Shown here: in pieces, positions 25,303 through 34,275 of the stretch
Layout of the letters: the number at the start of each line of letters is the position of its first letter
Position numbering within the stretch: the first letter of the stretch is position 1
Assembly (NCBI RefSeq): GCF_900104385.1
Contig: NZ_FNJA01000001.1
Coordinates: 408,386-472,385 of the forward strand
Reading direction: 5' to 3'
DNA: 64,000 nucleotides
From: Rhodoferax sp. OV413
Lineage (GTDB): Bacteria > Pseudomonadota > Gammaproteobacteria > Burkholderiales > Burkholderiaceae_C
Program-made: the position numbers and the translations under genes
The notes under the pieces: generated by a model
The model's database searches: none
Told to the model about the DNA's origin: nothing
Seen by the model: only the letters and a program-made list of their open reading frames with translations

Positions 25303-25743
25303 TCAGGCGACCACTGCCAGCCGCTCCAGCACCGGCGGCGTCTGCGCGCCCTCTTGCATGGTACGGCTGACCACGCCATACATCGCCGCCCAGGCATCGC
25401 GGGTCGGCGCAGTGAAGGCCTCGCCCAACCCCTGGCCCAGCGTCTTCAGCAGGGCGGCGCCCACAGTGTCGTAGTGCCGGTCTTGCACGCCATAGCCCGC
25501 ATGCCGTGCGCCCAGATTGCGCAGCACCGGCAGCAAGGCCTCCGGCCGGTCCAGCAGGCCTACGGCGCCGCCAATCATCTTCATCAGCCGCTCGCCCTGG
25601 TGTTCCAGGCTGCCATGGAACAGCGGCCGCAGCTGCGGGTCGGCGGCAAACAGGTTGTCGTAAAACAGCGCGGCGGCCTGCGGGGCGATGGGCTGCACCA
25701 GCGCAAAGCTGCTGCGCACGAGGGAGATTTGTTCAGGGGTCAT
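25303..25743 (-). CDS. Single-domain bacterial globin (Vitreoscilla haemoglobin-like)
   Basis: 146 aa. MTPEQISLVRSSFALVQPIA is the A helix; FYDNLFAADPQLRPLF gives the B-C region with the conserved Phe. LRNLGARHAGYGV carries the proximal haem ligand His81. Size and motifs match the single-domain globins related to VHb and the haem domain of flavohaemoglobins, which bind oxygen or detoxify NO. There is no reductase domain fused. AAGGAA precedes the ATG at 25743; a longer frame to 25890 is not supported. It is convergent with the hybrid kinase. Confidence 0.9.
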   Translation of the reverse strand: MTPEQISLVRSSFALVQPIAPQAAALFYDNLFAADPQLRPLFHGSLEHQGERLMKMIGGAVGLLDRPEALLPVLRNLGARHAGYGVQDRHYDTVGAALLKTLGQGLGEAFTAPTRDAWAAMYGVVSRTMQEGAQTPPVLERLAVVA

Positions 25744-25849
25744 AGGTTTCCTTGGATGAAGGCCCAAGCATCCGGCCCGCGTGTTGCACGCCGGTTTCGG
25801 CGTGCGGCTGGATTTGTTTCGTTTGTTGCGGCTGCAATTGCTACATATT

Positions 25850-25896
25850 TCATAGCCTCTAGCGCTTGTATTACCTGCGCCAGAGGCCAAAAAGGC
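25850..25896 (-). repeat. Dispersed ~48-bp repeat, copy f
   Basis: On the minus strand: GGCCTCTGGCGCAGGTAATA, then CAAGCGCTAGAGGCTATGAA, upstream of the globin gene. Confidence 0.65.
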
Positions 25897-26095
25897 TTAA
25901 ATTTTTGGTCCCAACGCCTCCACCCCGAAACGCGTCCGCCGCCACGCAACAAATGAAACCTGCACGCAGTGCGCATGAAACACGGGCTGGCGAACATTGC
26001 CCATCCGCCCACCGAGCCACCCAACGGCAAGGAGGCGGTAGTTAAGTCCACCGGCGCAGCCATCGCGGCGCGCCTCAACACCGATTGGAATCACC

Positions 26096-26386
26096 ATGCA
26101 TCTGAACACCCGTATCCAGTGGCCCCGCCACCACCTCGACCTGACCGCCACCGCACCCAGCACCCCGTCTCTGCTTGGCAACTATTACGCCCGCTGTCAT
26201 CAGTGGCTGGCCAGCAAACTGGCGCGCAGCGCAGCAGCCCGGGCCCATGAGAATGAAACTACCGCCATGGCTGACCTGTCTCCACATCTGCTCAGCGACA
26301 TCGGCTGCCCTGCACCGTTGCGCACCGACATGCGGGCGATCCGCAAGCAACTGCGCTCCAACAGCTACGCCACCCTCATCCATTGA
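26096..26386 (+). CDS. Small hypothetical protein with DUF1127-like tail
   Basis: 96 aa, starting MHLNTRIQWPRHHLDL. The second half (MADLSPHLLSDIGCP, then LRTDMRAIRKQL) resembles the short L..LxDIG motif of DUF1127/YjiS proteins, small Arg-rich proteins of poorly known function; the match is short. No strong ribosome binding site is seen. A nested hairpin lies right behind the stop codon. Confidence 0.5.
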   Translation: MHLNTRIQWPRHHLDLTATAPSTPSLLGNYYARCHQWLASKLARSAAARAHENETTAMADLSPHLLSDIGCPAPLRTDMRAIRKQLRSNSYATLIH

Positions 26387-26390
26387 GCCC

Positions 26391-26460
26391 AGGCCCCGCG
26401 GCGCAGAAGGAACTTCGCGTGGACATGGAAGTTCGGTTTTCTCATGGATGGGCGGGGCCT
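26391..26460 (+). terminator. Nested hairpins after the 96-aa gene
   Basis: An outer 9-bp stem (AGGCCCCGC 26391-26399 with GCGGGGCCT 26452-26460) encloses an inner stem GAACTTC/GAAGTTC followed by GGTTTTCT. The inner one could act as an intrinsic terminator. Confidence 0.4.
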
Positions 26461-26469
26461 ACTGAGATC

Positions 26470-27026
26470 CCCGGCCGGGTAGTGCGCCCGGCAGCGCAGT
26501 AACTTTCTTTAGCGTGGCCAAAAGAAAGTCACCAATGAAAAGGCCAGCCGAAGTCGTCGTCCCTGCGCTGCGCTACGGGCACGCTGCGTTGCTCGGTCTG
26601 AGCGGGGTCCCGCTCGAACTCGGCCTGCGGCCTCAAACAGTCGCGAGCCCTGATCCGCCCAGCCCTGTGCTACTCGCCGACGCCACACGGCGTGGGTGCG
26701 GACAGCCAAACAACCAACAGCCAATACCCAGCGCGGCGTAGCCGGGCTGCAACCCCTCGCGCCCTAGGCGCGATGTGGCGCTGCGCGTCACCGATCCCGC
26801 ATCCAGGGGTCCCCCTCTGTATGCGCCGAGGAGCACAGCTTTGGGCGGAAAAGGGCTGGCGTTGTCTGAGCGCAGCGAGTTTAGCCAGACCCCGCACAAA
26901 GCGAGCACCGCAGGTTCCCGTAGCGCCAGCGGAGGGCGCAGACAGTGGGGGCGCCTTTCTTTTGGTGACTTTTCTTTTGCGCAAAAGAAAAGTTACTGCC
27001 CTGCCGGGGGCACAGCCCGGCCAGCG
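26470..27026. repeat. ~560-bp noncoding element with terminal inverted repeats
   Basis: The left end (26470-26532) and right end (26964-27026) are inverted repeats of about 60 bp with scattered mismatches. Each contains its own hairpin: GTAACTTTCTTT with AAAGAAAGTCAC on the left, and a 16-bp stem GTGACTTTTCTTTTGC with one mismatch on the right. The interior has no supported gene. The layout is MITE-like. Comparable AAGAAAG-type palindromes are frequent in Comamonadaceae genomes; no target-site duplication could be recognised. Confidence 0.55.
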
Positions 27027-27104
27027 GCGTTAGCAGCATGAACAGCTTCAAAAACAAGAACAATCGCAAGGCAATCGGCCTAGCCTTCGGCCCGCGACAA
27101 TCCC

Positions 27105-27893
27105 CTAGGGCAGATCCCCCACCGGCCGCCCCAGCCACCGCACCGCCATCTTGTCCAGGTCGCCGTTCTTGCGCGCGTCGGCGATGATGCCGTTGATCAC
27201 CAGCCGCAGCTTGTCTTCCCCTTTGGCGACACCGATGTAGTTGGGGCTGTCTTTCAGCAGCAGCTTGAATTCGGTGCTCACCTTAGGGTGCTGTTGCATC
27301 ATGTTGCCCGCCACAGAGGCTCCCACAGCGATCAAATCCACTTGGCCGTTGACGTAGGCGGACACGGTTTTGGTGTTGTCCTCATAGCTGCGGATCTCCG
27401 CACCCTGGGGGGCCAGCTTGCGCAGTTCGGCATCTTCCACCGAACCCTTGGTGACGGCAATCGTCTTGCCCGCCAGGTCGGCAAAGCCTTTAACCTGGCT
27501 GGTCTTGGCACCAAATATTGCCTGGAAGAACGGCGAGTAGGCCGCGGCAAAATCAATCAGCTTTTCGCGCTCGGGATTCTTGCCCAAGGTGGCGATCACC
27601 ACGTCGGCCTTTTTGGTTTCCAGGTAGGCAATGCGGTTGGCGCTGGTCACCGGCACCAGATTGACCGTCACACCCAGCTTGGCGCCAATGTAGTTGGCCA
27701 CATCCACATCCAGGCCCTGGATCTGAAAGTCCTTGCCCATGGAGCCATATGGCGGGTAGTCCGGCGGTACCGCGATGGTGACCTTTTTGTTCTTCAAGAT
27801 CGTGTCCAGCGCATTTTGTGCCTGGGCCGTGGCGCCCAGCAGCAACAATGCGGCGCCCAAACCCAGTACGCGGCAACTTTTGCGGATGTTCAT
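27105..27893 (-). CDS. Amino-acid-type ABC transporter substrate-binding protein (SBP family 3)
   Basis: 262 aa. The signal peptide VLGLGAALLLLGATAQA is followed by a family 3 binding domain: VTIAVPPDYPPYGSMGKD, GLDVDVANYIGAKLGV, ADVVIATLGKNPEREKLIDF and KTIAVTKGSVEDAELRKLAP. It should capture a polar amino acid or opine in the periplasm; permease and ATPase genes are not adjacent. The ATG at 27893 gives a clean signal peptide, while the frame extends to 27962. Confidence 0.85.
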   Translation of the reverse strand: MNIRKSCRVLGLGAALLLLGATAQAQNALDTILKNKKVTIAVPPDYPPYGSMGKDFQIQGLDVDVANYIGAKLGVTVNLVPVTSANRIAYLETKKADVVIATLGKNPEREKLIDFAAAYSPFFQAIFGAKTSQVKGFADLAGKTIAVTKGSVEDAELRKLAPQGAEIRSYEDNTKTVSAYVNGQVDLIAVGASVAGNMMQQHPKVSTEFKLLLKDSPNYIGVAKGEDKLRLVINGIIADARKNGDLDKMAVRWLGRPVGDLP

Positions 27894-27965
27894 AGTGGAC
27901 TTCAAAAAAGTAAAAGAGACGCAGAGAGCACATCGCGTGCCATGTGCGGTGGCCCACCGCAACGG

Positions 27966-30900
27966 TCAGTCCAATGCTATCAGCGTCCCTTGACCGGTCA
28001 GAAACGCGGCCTGCACCGGGGCATCGGGATACAGGGTTTGCAATGCGGCCCGGTAGCTGCGCAGCTGCTGCACCAGCCCCGGCTGGCGCTGCGGCGTGGC
28101 GGCGGACTTGTAATCCAGCACCCACCAGGCGCCCGTATCCCGGCGCCGCACCAGCCGATCCAGGCGCTGCGTCTGGCCCTGGTAGCTCAGGGCGACTTCG
28201 TTGCCATGCCAGTCTATGGCCTCCGGGCTCCAGGCCCAGGCGCCCTCACCGGCCAGGATGGCGGCAGCCATGTCGGCGGCTTGGCGCGCCTGCTCGGCAT
28301 CCAGTGCGAATTCACGCACCACGGCCGGCAGGTGCTGCGGGTCCGGCGCGGCGCCGCCCAGCGGCACCCACTCCAGCAAGCGGTGCATGGCCTGGCCGAC
28401 CCGCGACTCGGCGCCATCGGCCTCGGCCGGCACACGCGGCGGCGCGGCCGACAAACCGATCTCGGGCAGCACCAGCAAGCTGAAGGGCGCATCGGCGGCG
28501 GTATCGCCCAGCGGCTGGGCCTGGTCCAGCCCGGCCACATCGATAGGCTGGGCCAGGGGCTGCAAACGCTGCCACCACGAGCCATCGACCGCCTTGTGCG
28601 GCAGCACCGAGGAAATCACCAGCTGGCTGCGCGCGCGCGTCATGGCCACGTACAGGCCGTTCAGCTCTTCGCGCTGGCGCGCGGCCTGCTCGATGGCCAG
28701 CACCTCGACCACGCAAGCCGGCGGGTTCGATTCGCTGGCCAGAAACACCAGGCGCACCGGTGCCTCGGCCTCGCCCGGCCAATCGACCAGCACGCCCATG
28801 GTCTCGGCCTTGGCCGAGGGCGTGTCGGTGTCCAGCAGCAGCACCAGCGCAGCCTCCAGGCCCTTGGCGCCGTGCACGGTCAGCAGGCGCACGGCATCGG
28901 GAGCGCTGGTAACCGGGGCCTTGACGCCGCCGGCCTTGAGCGCGCGCACCAGCGCATACGGCGTGGCGAAGCGGCCTTCGTTGAGCTGCAGCGCCGTACC
29001 CAGCACTGCACGCAGATTGGCCAGCACCGAGCTGCGCAAAGCGGCCGGCGCAGCGGCGGCGAAGCGGGCCAGCACATCACCGTCGGCATAGATCGCATCC
29101 AGCGCATCGTGCGGCGGCAGCACGTCGAGCCAGCCCTTCCATCGCATCAAAACAGGCGCTAGCGCAGATAGCACGGGCGGAAGCTGCTCTGTATTGTGTA
29201 GCAAGCTCCACCAGCTGCTGTCGCTGGGGTTGTCGACATCGGCGCGGGCTGCACGCTGCAGCAGGGCCAGCTGCACCAGGTCGGCATCGGCCACGCCGAA
29301 CAGCGGCGACTTCAGCGCCTGGGCCAGCGACAGGTCGTGGTGGGTGGAAACCAATGCGTCCAGCAGCGCGGCGATGTCCTGCACCTCTGGGGCGTCGGCC
29401 AGGTCGGCTTTTTCAGGCTGCTGGGTGGGGATGTGCAGGCTGCGCAGCGCGTCGCGCATCTGGCTCAGGCGGTCGCGCTTGCGGGCCAGCACCATCACGT
29501 CTTTGGGCTGCAGGCCATCGGCAAGCTGCAAGGCCAGCCACTGGGCGGCCTGGCGGCATTCCAGGCTGCGCAAGGTGTCCTCGGGTTCCTCGCGCGGCGT
29601 GCCCAGGCTGTCGCGCCAGGCCAGCTCGGCGCCGTCTTCGGGCAGCTTGGCGCCCTGGTTGGCGTCGCGCGGAATTGCCGGCAGACAGCGCAGAGCGCCC
29701 TGGGCGGTGGATTCCGTAGTGTGGTCGCGGAAGCCGTCATAGGCGCCGACCGCCTGCGCGGCCGACATCACGGCATTGACGGCAGCCATCACCGGCGGCG
29801 CATTGCGCCGGGTGTGGTCGCAGCTCAGCAAGTCGCCGCCCAGGCCCTCGACCACAAAGGCCTGCGCCGCGCGGAACACCTGGGGCTCGGCGCGGCGGAA
29901 GCGGTAAATGCTCTGCTTGGGGTCGCCCACGATGAACACGCTGGGGGCATTGCCGCCCGAGCCCGCATAGCCGCTGAGCCATGCGTGCAGCGCCTGCCAC
30001 TGCAGCGGGCTGGTGTCCTGGAACTCGTCGATCAGCAAATGCTTGACCTTGGCGTCGAGACGCTCCTGCACCCAGCCGCTGAGGACAGGGTCGGACAGCA
30101 TCACCGAGGCGGCGCGCTCCACGTCGTTCATGTCGACCCAGCCGCGCTCGAACTTGAGTGCGGCCAGCTCGGCGATCAGCACCCGGGTGAGCCGCGCCAT
30201 GCGCTGCTGGTGGCTCCAGGCCGCGTGCTGCAGCTGGGCCTGGGCGACCTGCAATACGAGCTCTTGCGCAGCGCGTATGGTCTGGATGCCGACAATCTTT
30301 TCGCCGAACTTGCGCGCCGAGCCGGTGGCGGTGAGCAAGGCCGTGGCCACGCCGGCCGCATGCTGGGCGGTGATCGCCTGCTCCAGCTCGCCGCCCTTGG
30401 CGGAGAAAGTGGGTGCACTGGCCCGGCCCAGGTTGGCCGCCGCCTCTTGCAGCAGCGCACGTTGGGTCCACAAATAATCTTCCGGCGCGGCCAGGCCGGC
30501 GAAGGCCGGAAACTGCTCACCAAACGGCGGCACCGACGCATCGACCACGCCATGCATATCGGCCAACGCGAACTCGACGCGCTTGCTGATCGCGGCGGCC
30601 AGCGCCTTTTGCGCCTGGAAGCGGCCATGGACGGCCACCAGGGCCTCAAAGTCGGCACGCGCGTCGGGGTTGTCCACCACCGTGGCGTAAAAGCGCGGCC
30701 AGACCTCGCGCACCGCCTCGGCGTCGTCTTCCAGCAGGCTGTAGTTGGGCGGCAAGCCCAGGTCTTGCAGCACGGCCAGCGGCGCGGTGCGCAACAAGGC
30801 GGCAAACCAGCTGTGGAAGGTGCGTATCTGCACAGGCCGGGCGCTGGCCAGCAGCTGGGGGTACAGCTGCTTGAGCGCCGGCGCCTGGGCCGCGATCTGC

Positions 30901-31244
30901 GCCGGCGGCACGCCGCGGGCCTGCAGCTCGGCAGCCAGTTGCTCGGGGCTGGCCTGGGCGAATTCCACCAGCCATTCGTTCAGGCGCTGGCGCATCTCGC
31001 CCGCGGCCTTCTTGGTGAAGGTGATGGCCAGGATTTCATGCGCGGCCACGCCGTGGCCGTCGGTGGCCAAACTGCCTTCCAGCAGCGCGCGCAGAATGCG
31101 CGAGACCAGCATCCAGGTCTTGCCCGCGCCCGCGCAGGCCTCTACCGCTATGCTGCGCCGCGGGTCGCAGGCGATGGCGTAGAACGCCGCGCGCTCCACC
31201 GGCCGGCCGTTGTGCTCATACGCCGCGAGAGCCATGCGCGTCAA
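27966..31244 (-). CDS. UvrD/RecB-type helicase-nuclease (AddA-like)
   Basis: 1092 aa. Walker A is ACAGAGKTWMLVSRI near residue 38, Walker B is LLIDEFQDTSPLQW, helicase motif IV/V is VHGAKGLEAALVLLLDTD, and motif VI is YVAMTRARSQLVIS. The C-terminal PD-(D/E)xK nuclease motif is WWVLDYKSA. It should resect double-strand breaks with an AddB-like partner, which is encoded at 34276-36810, separated by three unrelated genes. Its ATG overlaps the MFS stop by 4 bp. A dispersed repeat copy (29146-29192) lies in frame inside the gene and encodes about 16 residues (LPPVLSALAPVLM region). Confidence 0.9.
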   Translation of the reverse strand: MTRMALAAYEHNGRPVERAAFYAIACDPRRSIAVEACAGAGKTWMLVSRILRALLEGSLATDGHGVAAHEILAITFTKKAAGEMRQRLNEWLVEFAQASPEQLAAELQARGVPPAQIAAQAPALKQLYPQLLASARPVQIRTFHSWFAALLRTAPLAVLQDLGLPPNYSLLEDDAEAVREVWPRFYATVVDNPDARADFEALVAVHGRFQAQKALAAAISKRVEFALADMHGVVDASVPPFGEQFPAFAGLAAPEDYLWTQRALLQEAAANLGRASAPTFSAKGGELEQAITAQHAAGVATALLTATGSARKFGEKIVGIQTIRAAQELVLQVAQAQLQHAAWSHQQRMARLTRVLIAELAALKFERGWVDMNDVERAASVMLSDPVLSGWVQERLDAKVKHLLIDEFQDTSPLQWQALHAWLSGYAGSGGNAPSVFIVGDPKQSIYRFRRAEPQVFRAAQAFVVEGLGGDLLSCDHTRRNAPPVMAAVNAVMSAAQAVGAYDGFRDHTTESTAQGALRCLPAIPRDANQGAKLPEDGAELAWRDSLGTPREEPEDTLRSLECRQAAQWLALQLADGLQPKDVMVLARKRDRLSQMRDALRSLHIPTQQPEKADLADAPEVQDIAALLDALVSTHHDLSLAQALKSPLFGVADADLVQLALLQRAARADVDNPSDSSWWSLLHNTEQLPPVLSALAPVLMRWKGWLDVLPPHDALDAIYADGDVLARFAAAAPAALRSSVLANLRAVLGTALQLNEGRFATPYALVRALKAGGVKAPVTSAPDAVRLLTVHGAKGLEAALVLLLDTDTPSAKAETMGVLVDWPGEAEAPVRLVFLASESNPPACVVEVLAIEQAARQREELNGLYVAMTRARSQLVISSVLPHKAVDGSWWQRLQPLAQPIDVAGLDQAQPLGDTAADAPFSLLVLPEIGLSAAPPRVPAEADGAESRVGQAMHRLLEWVPLGGAAPDPQHLPAVVREFALDAEQARQAADMAAAILAGEGAWAWSPEAIDWHGNEVALSYQGQTQRLDRLVRRRDTGAWWVLDYKSAATPQRQPGLVQQLRSYRAALQTLYPDAPVQAAFLTGQGTLIALD
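29146..29192 (-). repeat. Dispersed ~48-bp repeat, copy i, inside the AddA-like gene
   Basis: On the minus strand: AGCTTCCGCCCGTGCTATCT, then GCGCTAGCGCCTGTTTTGAT. It is in frame with the coding sequence and does not interrupt it. Confidence 0.6.
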
Positions 31245-32452
31245 TCCCGTTTAGCCAGCGAACCGGCCGCCAGCAGGCTCAGCAACACAAACGGCAGGCA
31301 TACACCGTACAGGGTGCGCACGCCAAAGTGTTCGGCCACCTGGCCCAGCAGCGGCGGGCCGAGCAGAAACACTACGAAGGAAATCTGCGCCAGCGCGGCC
31401 ACGTTGACCGCCGCCGGCCGGTCCACGCGCTGCGCGGCAGCCGACATGGCCAGCGGAAAGATGCCGCTGGTGCCCACGCCCATCAGCCCCAGGCCCAGCA
31501 GCGCCAGTGCTGGCGTAGGCGCCAGCGTAACCAGCAGCGCACCGCAGCCCAGCACGCTGAGCAGGCAGCGCGCAAACAGCACGGGGCTGAAACGCTCGAC
31601 CAGGCCGTCGGCAAAAAAGCGCATCACCGCCTGGGCGAACGCGCCCGCCGCCACCGCCAGTCCGCAGACCCAGGGTGCGGCCGCGAACACATCGCGCATG
31701 TAGATGGCCGACCAGTCGGCGCCCGCGCCTTCGAGCAGCATGGCCGACAAGGTGACGCAAACCAGCGCCATGATGGCCCAGGTAGGTCGGGCGAAATGCG
31801 GGGGCTCTTCAGGCGCGGCTTGTCCGGCCTCGCGCAGCGGCGCCGGGCTGAAGCGGCCCAGCAGCAGCAGCGTGGCCACCAGCACCACGGGCACCATGCC
31901 CGCCAGGTGCAGCTGTGGGCTGATGCCCAGCTGCGACACGCCCGCGCCCAGCAGGCCGGCGGCAAAAAAGCCAAAGCTCCAGAAGGCATGCGCGCGGTTC
32001 ATGATGCGCCGGCCCAGCTGGTGCTCGACCCGGTCGGCCTCCACATTCACCACCACCTCGACCAGGCCTATGCACAGGCCCGCGGGCACCAGGCAGAGGA
32101 ACAGCATCAACGGCCCGGTGGCCCAGGAAGCGATGGCAAAAAACACAGCGATCATCGGCGTCAATGCCAGCAGCGCGCGGCGGTAGCCTATGCGCTCCAG
32201 CAGGCGGCTGGCCAGGGTCAGCGACACCAGGGTGCCGGCGGCTGTGCCGATCAGCGCCAGGCCCAAAGCGCCCTCGCCCACGCCCATGCCGCGCTGTATC
32301 TCGCCGAGCCGCGGGAAGATGCTGCCCAGGCCGAAGGCGTAGAGAAAAAAGGCTGCGAACACCCGCAGCGCGGGCGACAACGCCAGGCCGAAGCGGGGCT
32401 CGGTGCGGTAGCCGCCGGCAGCCAGGGCCATTTGTGTATTGGAGTCAACCAT
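31241..32452 (-). CDS. MFS transporter
   Basis: 403 aa with about twelve hydrophobic helices. The signature after helix 2 is SRLLERIGYRRALL; helix 1 reads FAAFFLYAFGLGSIFPRLG. It resembles the YbjJ/fucose-permease-like branch of the superfamily; the substrate is unknown. Start 32452 lies 11 bp after the HAD stop; the open frame continues into the HAD gene but is not coding there. Its end overlaps the AddA-like start (ATGA), so HAD-MFS-addA form one transcription unit. Confidence 0.88.
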   Translation of the reverse strand: MVDSNTQMALAAGGYRTEPRFGLALSPALRVFAAFFLYAFGLGSIFPRLGEIQRGMGVGEGALGLALIGTAAGTLVSLTLASRLLERIGYRRALLALTPMIAVFFAIASWATGPLMLFLCLVPAGLCIGLVEVVVNVEADRVEHQLGRRIMNRAHAFWSFGFFAAGLLGAGVSQLGISPQLHLAGMVPVVLVATLLLLGRFSPAPLREAGQAAPEEPPHFARPTWAIMALVCVTLSAMLLEGAGADWSAIYMRDVFAAAPWVCGLAVAAGAFAQAVMRFFADGLVERFSPVLFARCLLSVLGCGALLVTLAPTPALALLGLGLMGVGTSGIFPLAMSAAAQRVDRPAAVNVAALAQISFVVFLLGPPLLGQVAEHFGVRTLYGVCLPFVLLSLLAAGSLAKRD

Positions 32453-32463
32453 TTGTTGTGCCT

Positions 32464-33096
32464 TCAGTTCAACCAGCCGAGTGCCGTCAGATCGCGCTCG
32501 CATTGCGCCGCGTCCAGAAACTGCACAGCCTGCCAGCCCCGGGCCCGCGCCGTCACGATGTTGTGCGCGTTGTCGTCGATGAAGACGGTGTGCGCGGGCG
32601 ACAGGCCGAACTGCTCTTCGGCCAGCGCATAGATCGCCGGCTCGGGTTTGACCAGGCCGACACGGGCTGAAAAAATCCCGTCTTCGAAGTGCTCGAAGAA
32701 ACCGCGCTCGGCCAGCAAGCGGTCGGCGTAGGGGCTGGGCATGTTCGAGAGATAGACCAGGCGGTGCCCCTGTGCCTGCAGGCGCGGCAGCAGCGCGGCC
32801 GTATCGCCCTTGGTGTGCAGATGGTCGGGAATCGCGTGGATGAAGCGCAGCAGTTCGGCCGCCTCGACACCGCTCTGGGCCGACAGCAGCGCGGCCAGCG
32901 GCTCGGCGGCAACGCTGCCGCGGTCGAATTCGGCCCAGGTGGCGCCCGGGTGCAGGCCCTGGAAGATGCGTTCGCACAGCTGCTCGGCGGCGGCCGGATC
33001 GGGCGCGTGGGCGGGCAGCAGGTGCATGGCGAGTTCGATCGGCTTCCAGTGCAGCAGCACGGCACCCAGGTCAAAAACAACGGTTTGGGGAGTCAC
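32464..33096 (-). CDS. HAD-family phosphatase (YihX-like)
   Basis: 210 aa. Motif I is VVFDLGAVLLHW, with DLG in place of DxD as in the YihX/epoxide hydrolase N-terminal branch; motif II is LVYLSNMPS, motif III is LVKPEPAIY, and motif IV is FIDDNAHNIVTA. It probably dephosphorylates a small phosphosugar or similar metabolite; E. coli YihX acts on alpha-glucose-1-phosphate. It is the first gene of the minus-strand unit HAD-MFS-addA and is divergent from the LysR gene. Confidence 0.88.
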   Translation of the reverse strand: MTPQTVVFDLGAVLLHWKPIELAMHLLPAHAPDPAAAEQLCERIFQGLHPGATWAEFDRGSVAAEPLAALLSAQSGVEAAELLRFIHAIPDHLHTKGDTAALLPRLQAQGHRLVYLSNMPSPYADRLLAERGFFEHFEDGIFSARVGLVKPEPAIYALAEEQFGLSPAHTVFIDDNAHNIVTARARGWQAVQFLDAAQCERDLTALGWLN

Positions 33097-33248
33097 AGGG
33101 AATTCCTAATGGAGCGGCTGGGACGGTGGCGTCCGGCAGCCAGGCTGGGAGGTTAAGGCATTTTGACCAACGATGCGGCCGCGCGGCGCTAAAACCGGGG
33201 GCTCTTGGGAGCGCCGCACAATGAGCTGATCTACATGCCTGGTTTTTT

Positions 33249-33264
33249 GCATACCTGGGTATGC
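33249..33264. promoter_or_regulatory. Palindromic operator candidate upstream of the LysR gene
   Basis: GCATACCTGGGTATGC, a perfect 7-bp palindrome with a 2-bp centre, 28 bp before the LysR start codon and in the region divergent from the HAD unit. The position suits LysR autoregulation. Confidence 0.45.
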
Positions 33265-33292
33265 TAGAGAGATTGAAGCGCCAAGACTATCG

Positions 33293-34273
33293 ATGAATTT
33301 TGTCAAAAGCATGAAACCAGCTCATACCAAACAAGTGACTTCGCCACAGCGCCGCCTGCCTTCCATGAACATGCTGCGGGCCTTCGAGGCCGCGGCGCGG
33401 CACGAGAGCGTGACCCTGGCGGCGCAGGAGTTGCACGTCACCCAAAGCGCGGTCAGCCACCAGATCAAGGCGCTGGAGGCCTGGCTAGGCGTGGCCCTGG
33501 TGCAGCGCAATGGCCGCGGCCTGGGGCTGACGGCCGAGGGTGCGGCCTACTTTCCCAGTCTGCAAAGCGCCTTCGACCAGATGGCCAGCGCCACGGCGCG
33601 GGTGCAGCGCCAGCCGCGCAAGAACGCGCTGTCGGTCAATTCCATGGCCTCGCTGTCGGCCGAGTGGCTGATTCCGCAGTTGGCAAGCTTCTGCGCCGAG
33701 GTGCCGGGCGTGGACGTGCAGTTGGCCACCACCGTGCATTTCACGGATTTCGACCCCGCGGCCTACGACGTGTCGATACGCTGCTTCACGGACCCCGAGC
33801 TGGCGGCGCTGCGCCAGCGCGCGCCCTGGCGCAGCATCCAATTCGGCCCGTTCTTACCCAACATCCTGACCCCCGTTTGCAGTCCGCAGCTGCTGCGCGG
33901 CGGCATGCCGCTGGCGACACCGGAGGATCTGCAAAACCATACGCTGCTGCACAGCCGCTCCACGGCCCTGGTCTGGCAGGACTGGCTGAGCGCCGCCGGC
34001 CTGCCCCAACTGCAAGCCAAGCACGTGGTGACCTTCGACCACGCCCACCTGGCGGTACAAGCCGCGGTGCAAGGCATGGGCATCGCCCTGGGCAATCCGC
34101 TGCAACTGCAGGCCGAGCTCGACAGCGGCCTGCTGCACATCCCCTTCCCGGACCTCAAGCTGAGCGACCGCACCAACTACTGGATCATGGCCCCGCAAGC
34201 CGCGCAGAACCCGCATGCAGTGGCCTTCTGCGAATGGCTGCAGCGCAATGGCGTAAACAAACCAGCGGTCTGA
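33293..34273 (+). CDS. LysR-family transcriptional regulator (GcvA-like)
   Basis: 326 aa. The winged helix-turn-helix includes RAFEAAARHESVTLAAQEL and HVTQSAVSHQIKALEAWLGV. The effector domain resembles GcvA-type regulators (VNSMASLSAEWLIPQL; YDVSIRCFTDPELAALRQ). The target is unknown; the divergent HAD-MFS-addA unit is the nearest candidate. An internal ATG at 33365 would also keep the DNA-binding domain. Its stop codon abuts the end of the convergent AddB-like gene. Confidence 0.9.
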   Translation: MNFVKSMKPAHTKQVTSPQRRLPSMNMLRAFEAAARHESVTLAAQELHVTQSAVSHQIKALEAWLGVALVQRNGRGLGLTAEGAAYFPSLQSAFDQMASATARVQRQPRKNALSVNSMASLSAEWLIPQLASFCAEVPGVDVQLATTVHFTDFDPAAYDVSIRCFTDPELAALRQRAPWRSIQFGPFLPNILTPVCSPQLLRGGMPLATPEDLQNHTLLHSRSTALVWQDWLSAAGLPQLQAKHVVTFDHAHLAVQAAVQGMGIALGNPLQLQAELDSGLLHIPFPDLKLSDRTNYWIMAPQAAQNPHAVAFCEWLQRNGVNKPAV

Positions 34274-34275
34274 GC

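Noticed and set aside
26514-26984. Short open frames in both directions inside the 560-bp element
   Set aside because: They lie within a palindromic noncoding repeat and lack start signals; similar frames are often mis-annotated as hypothetical proteins.
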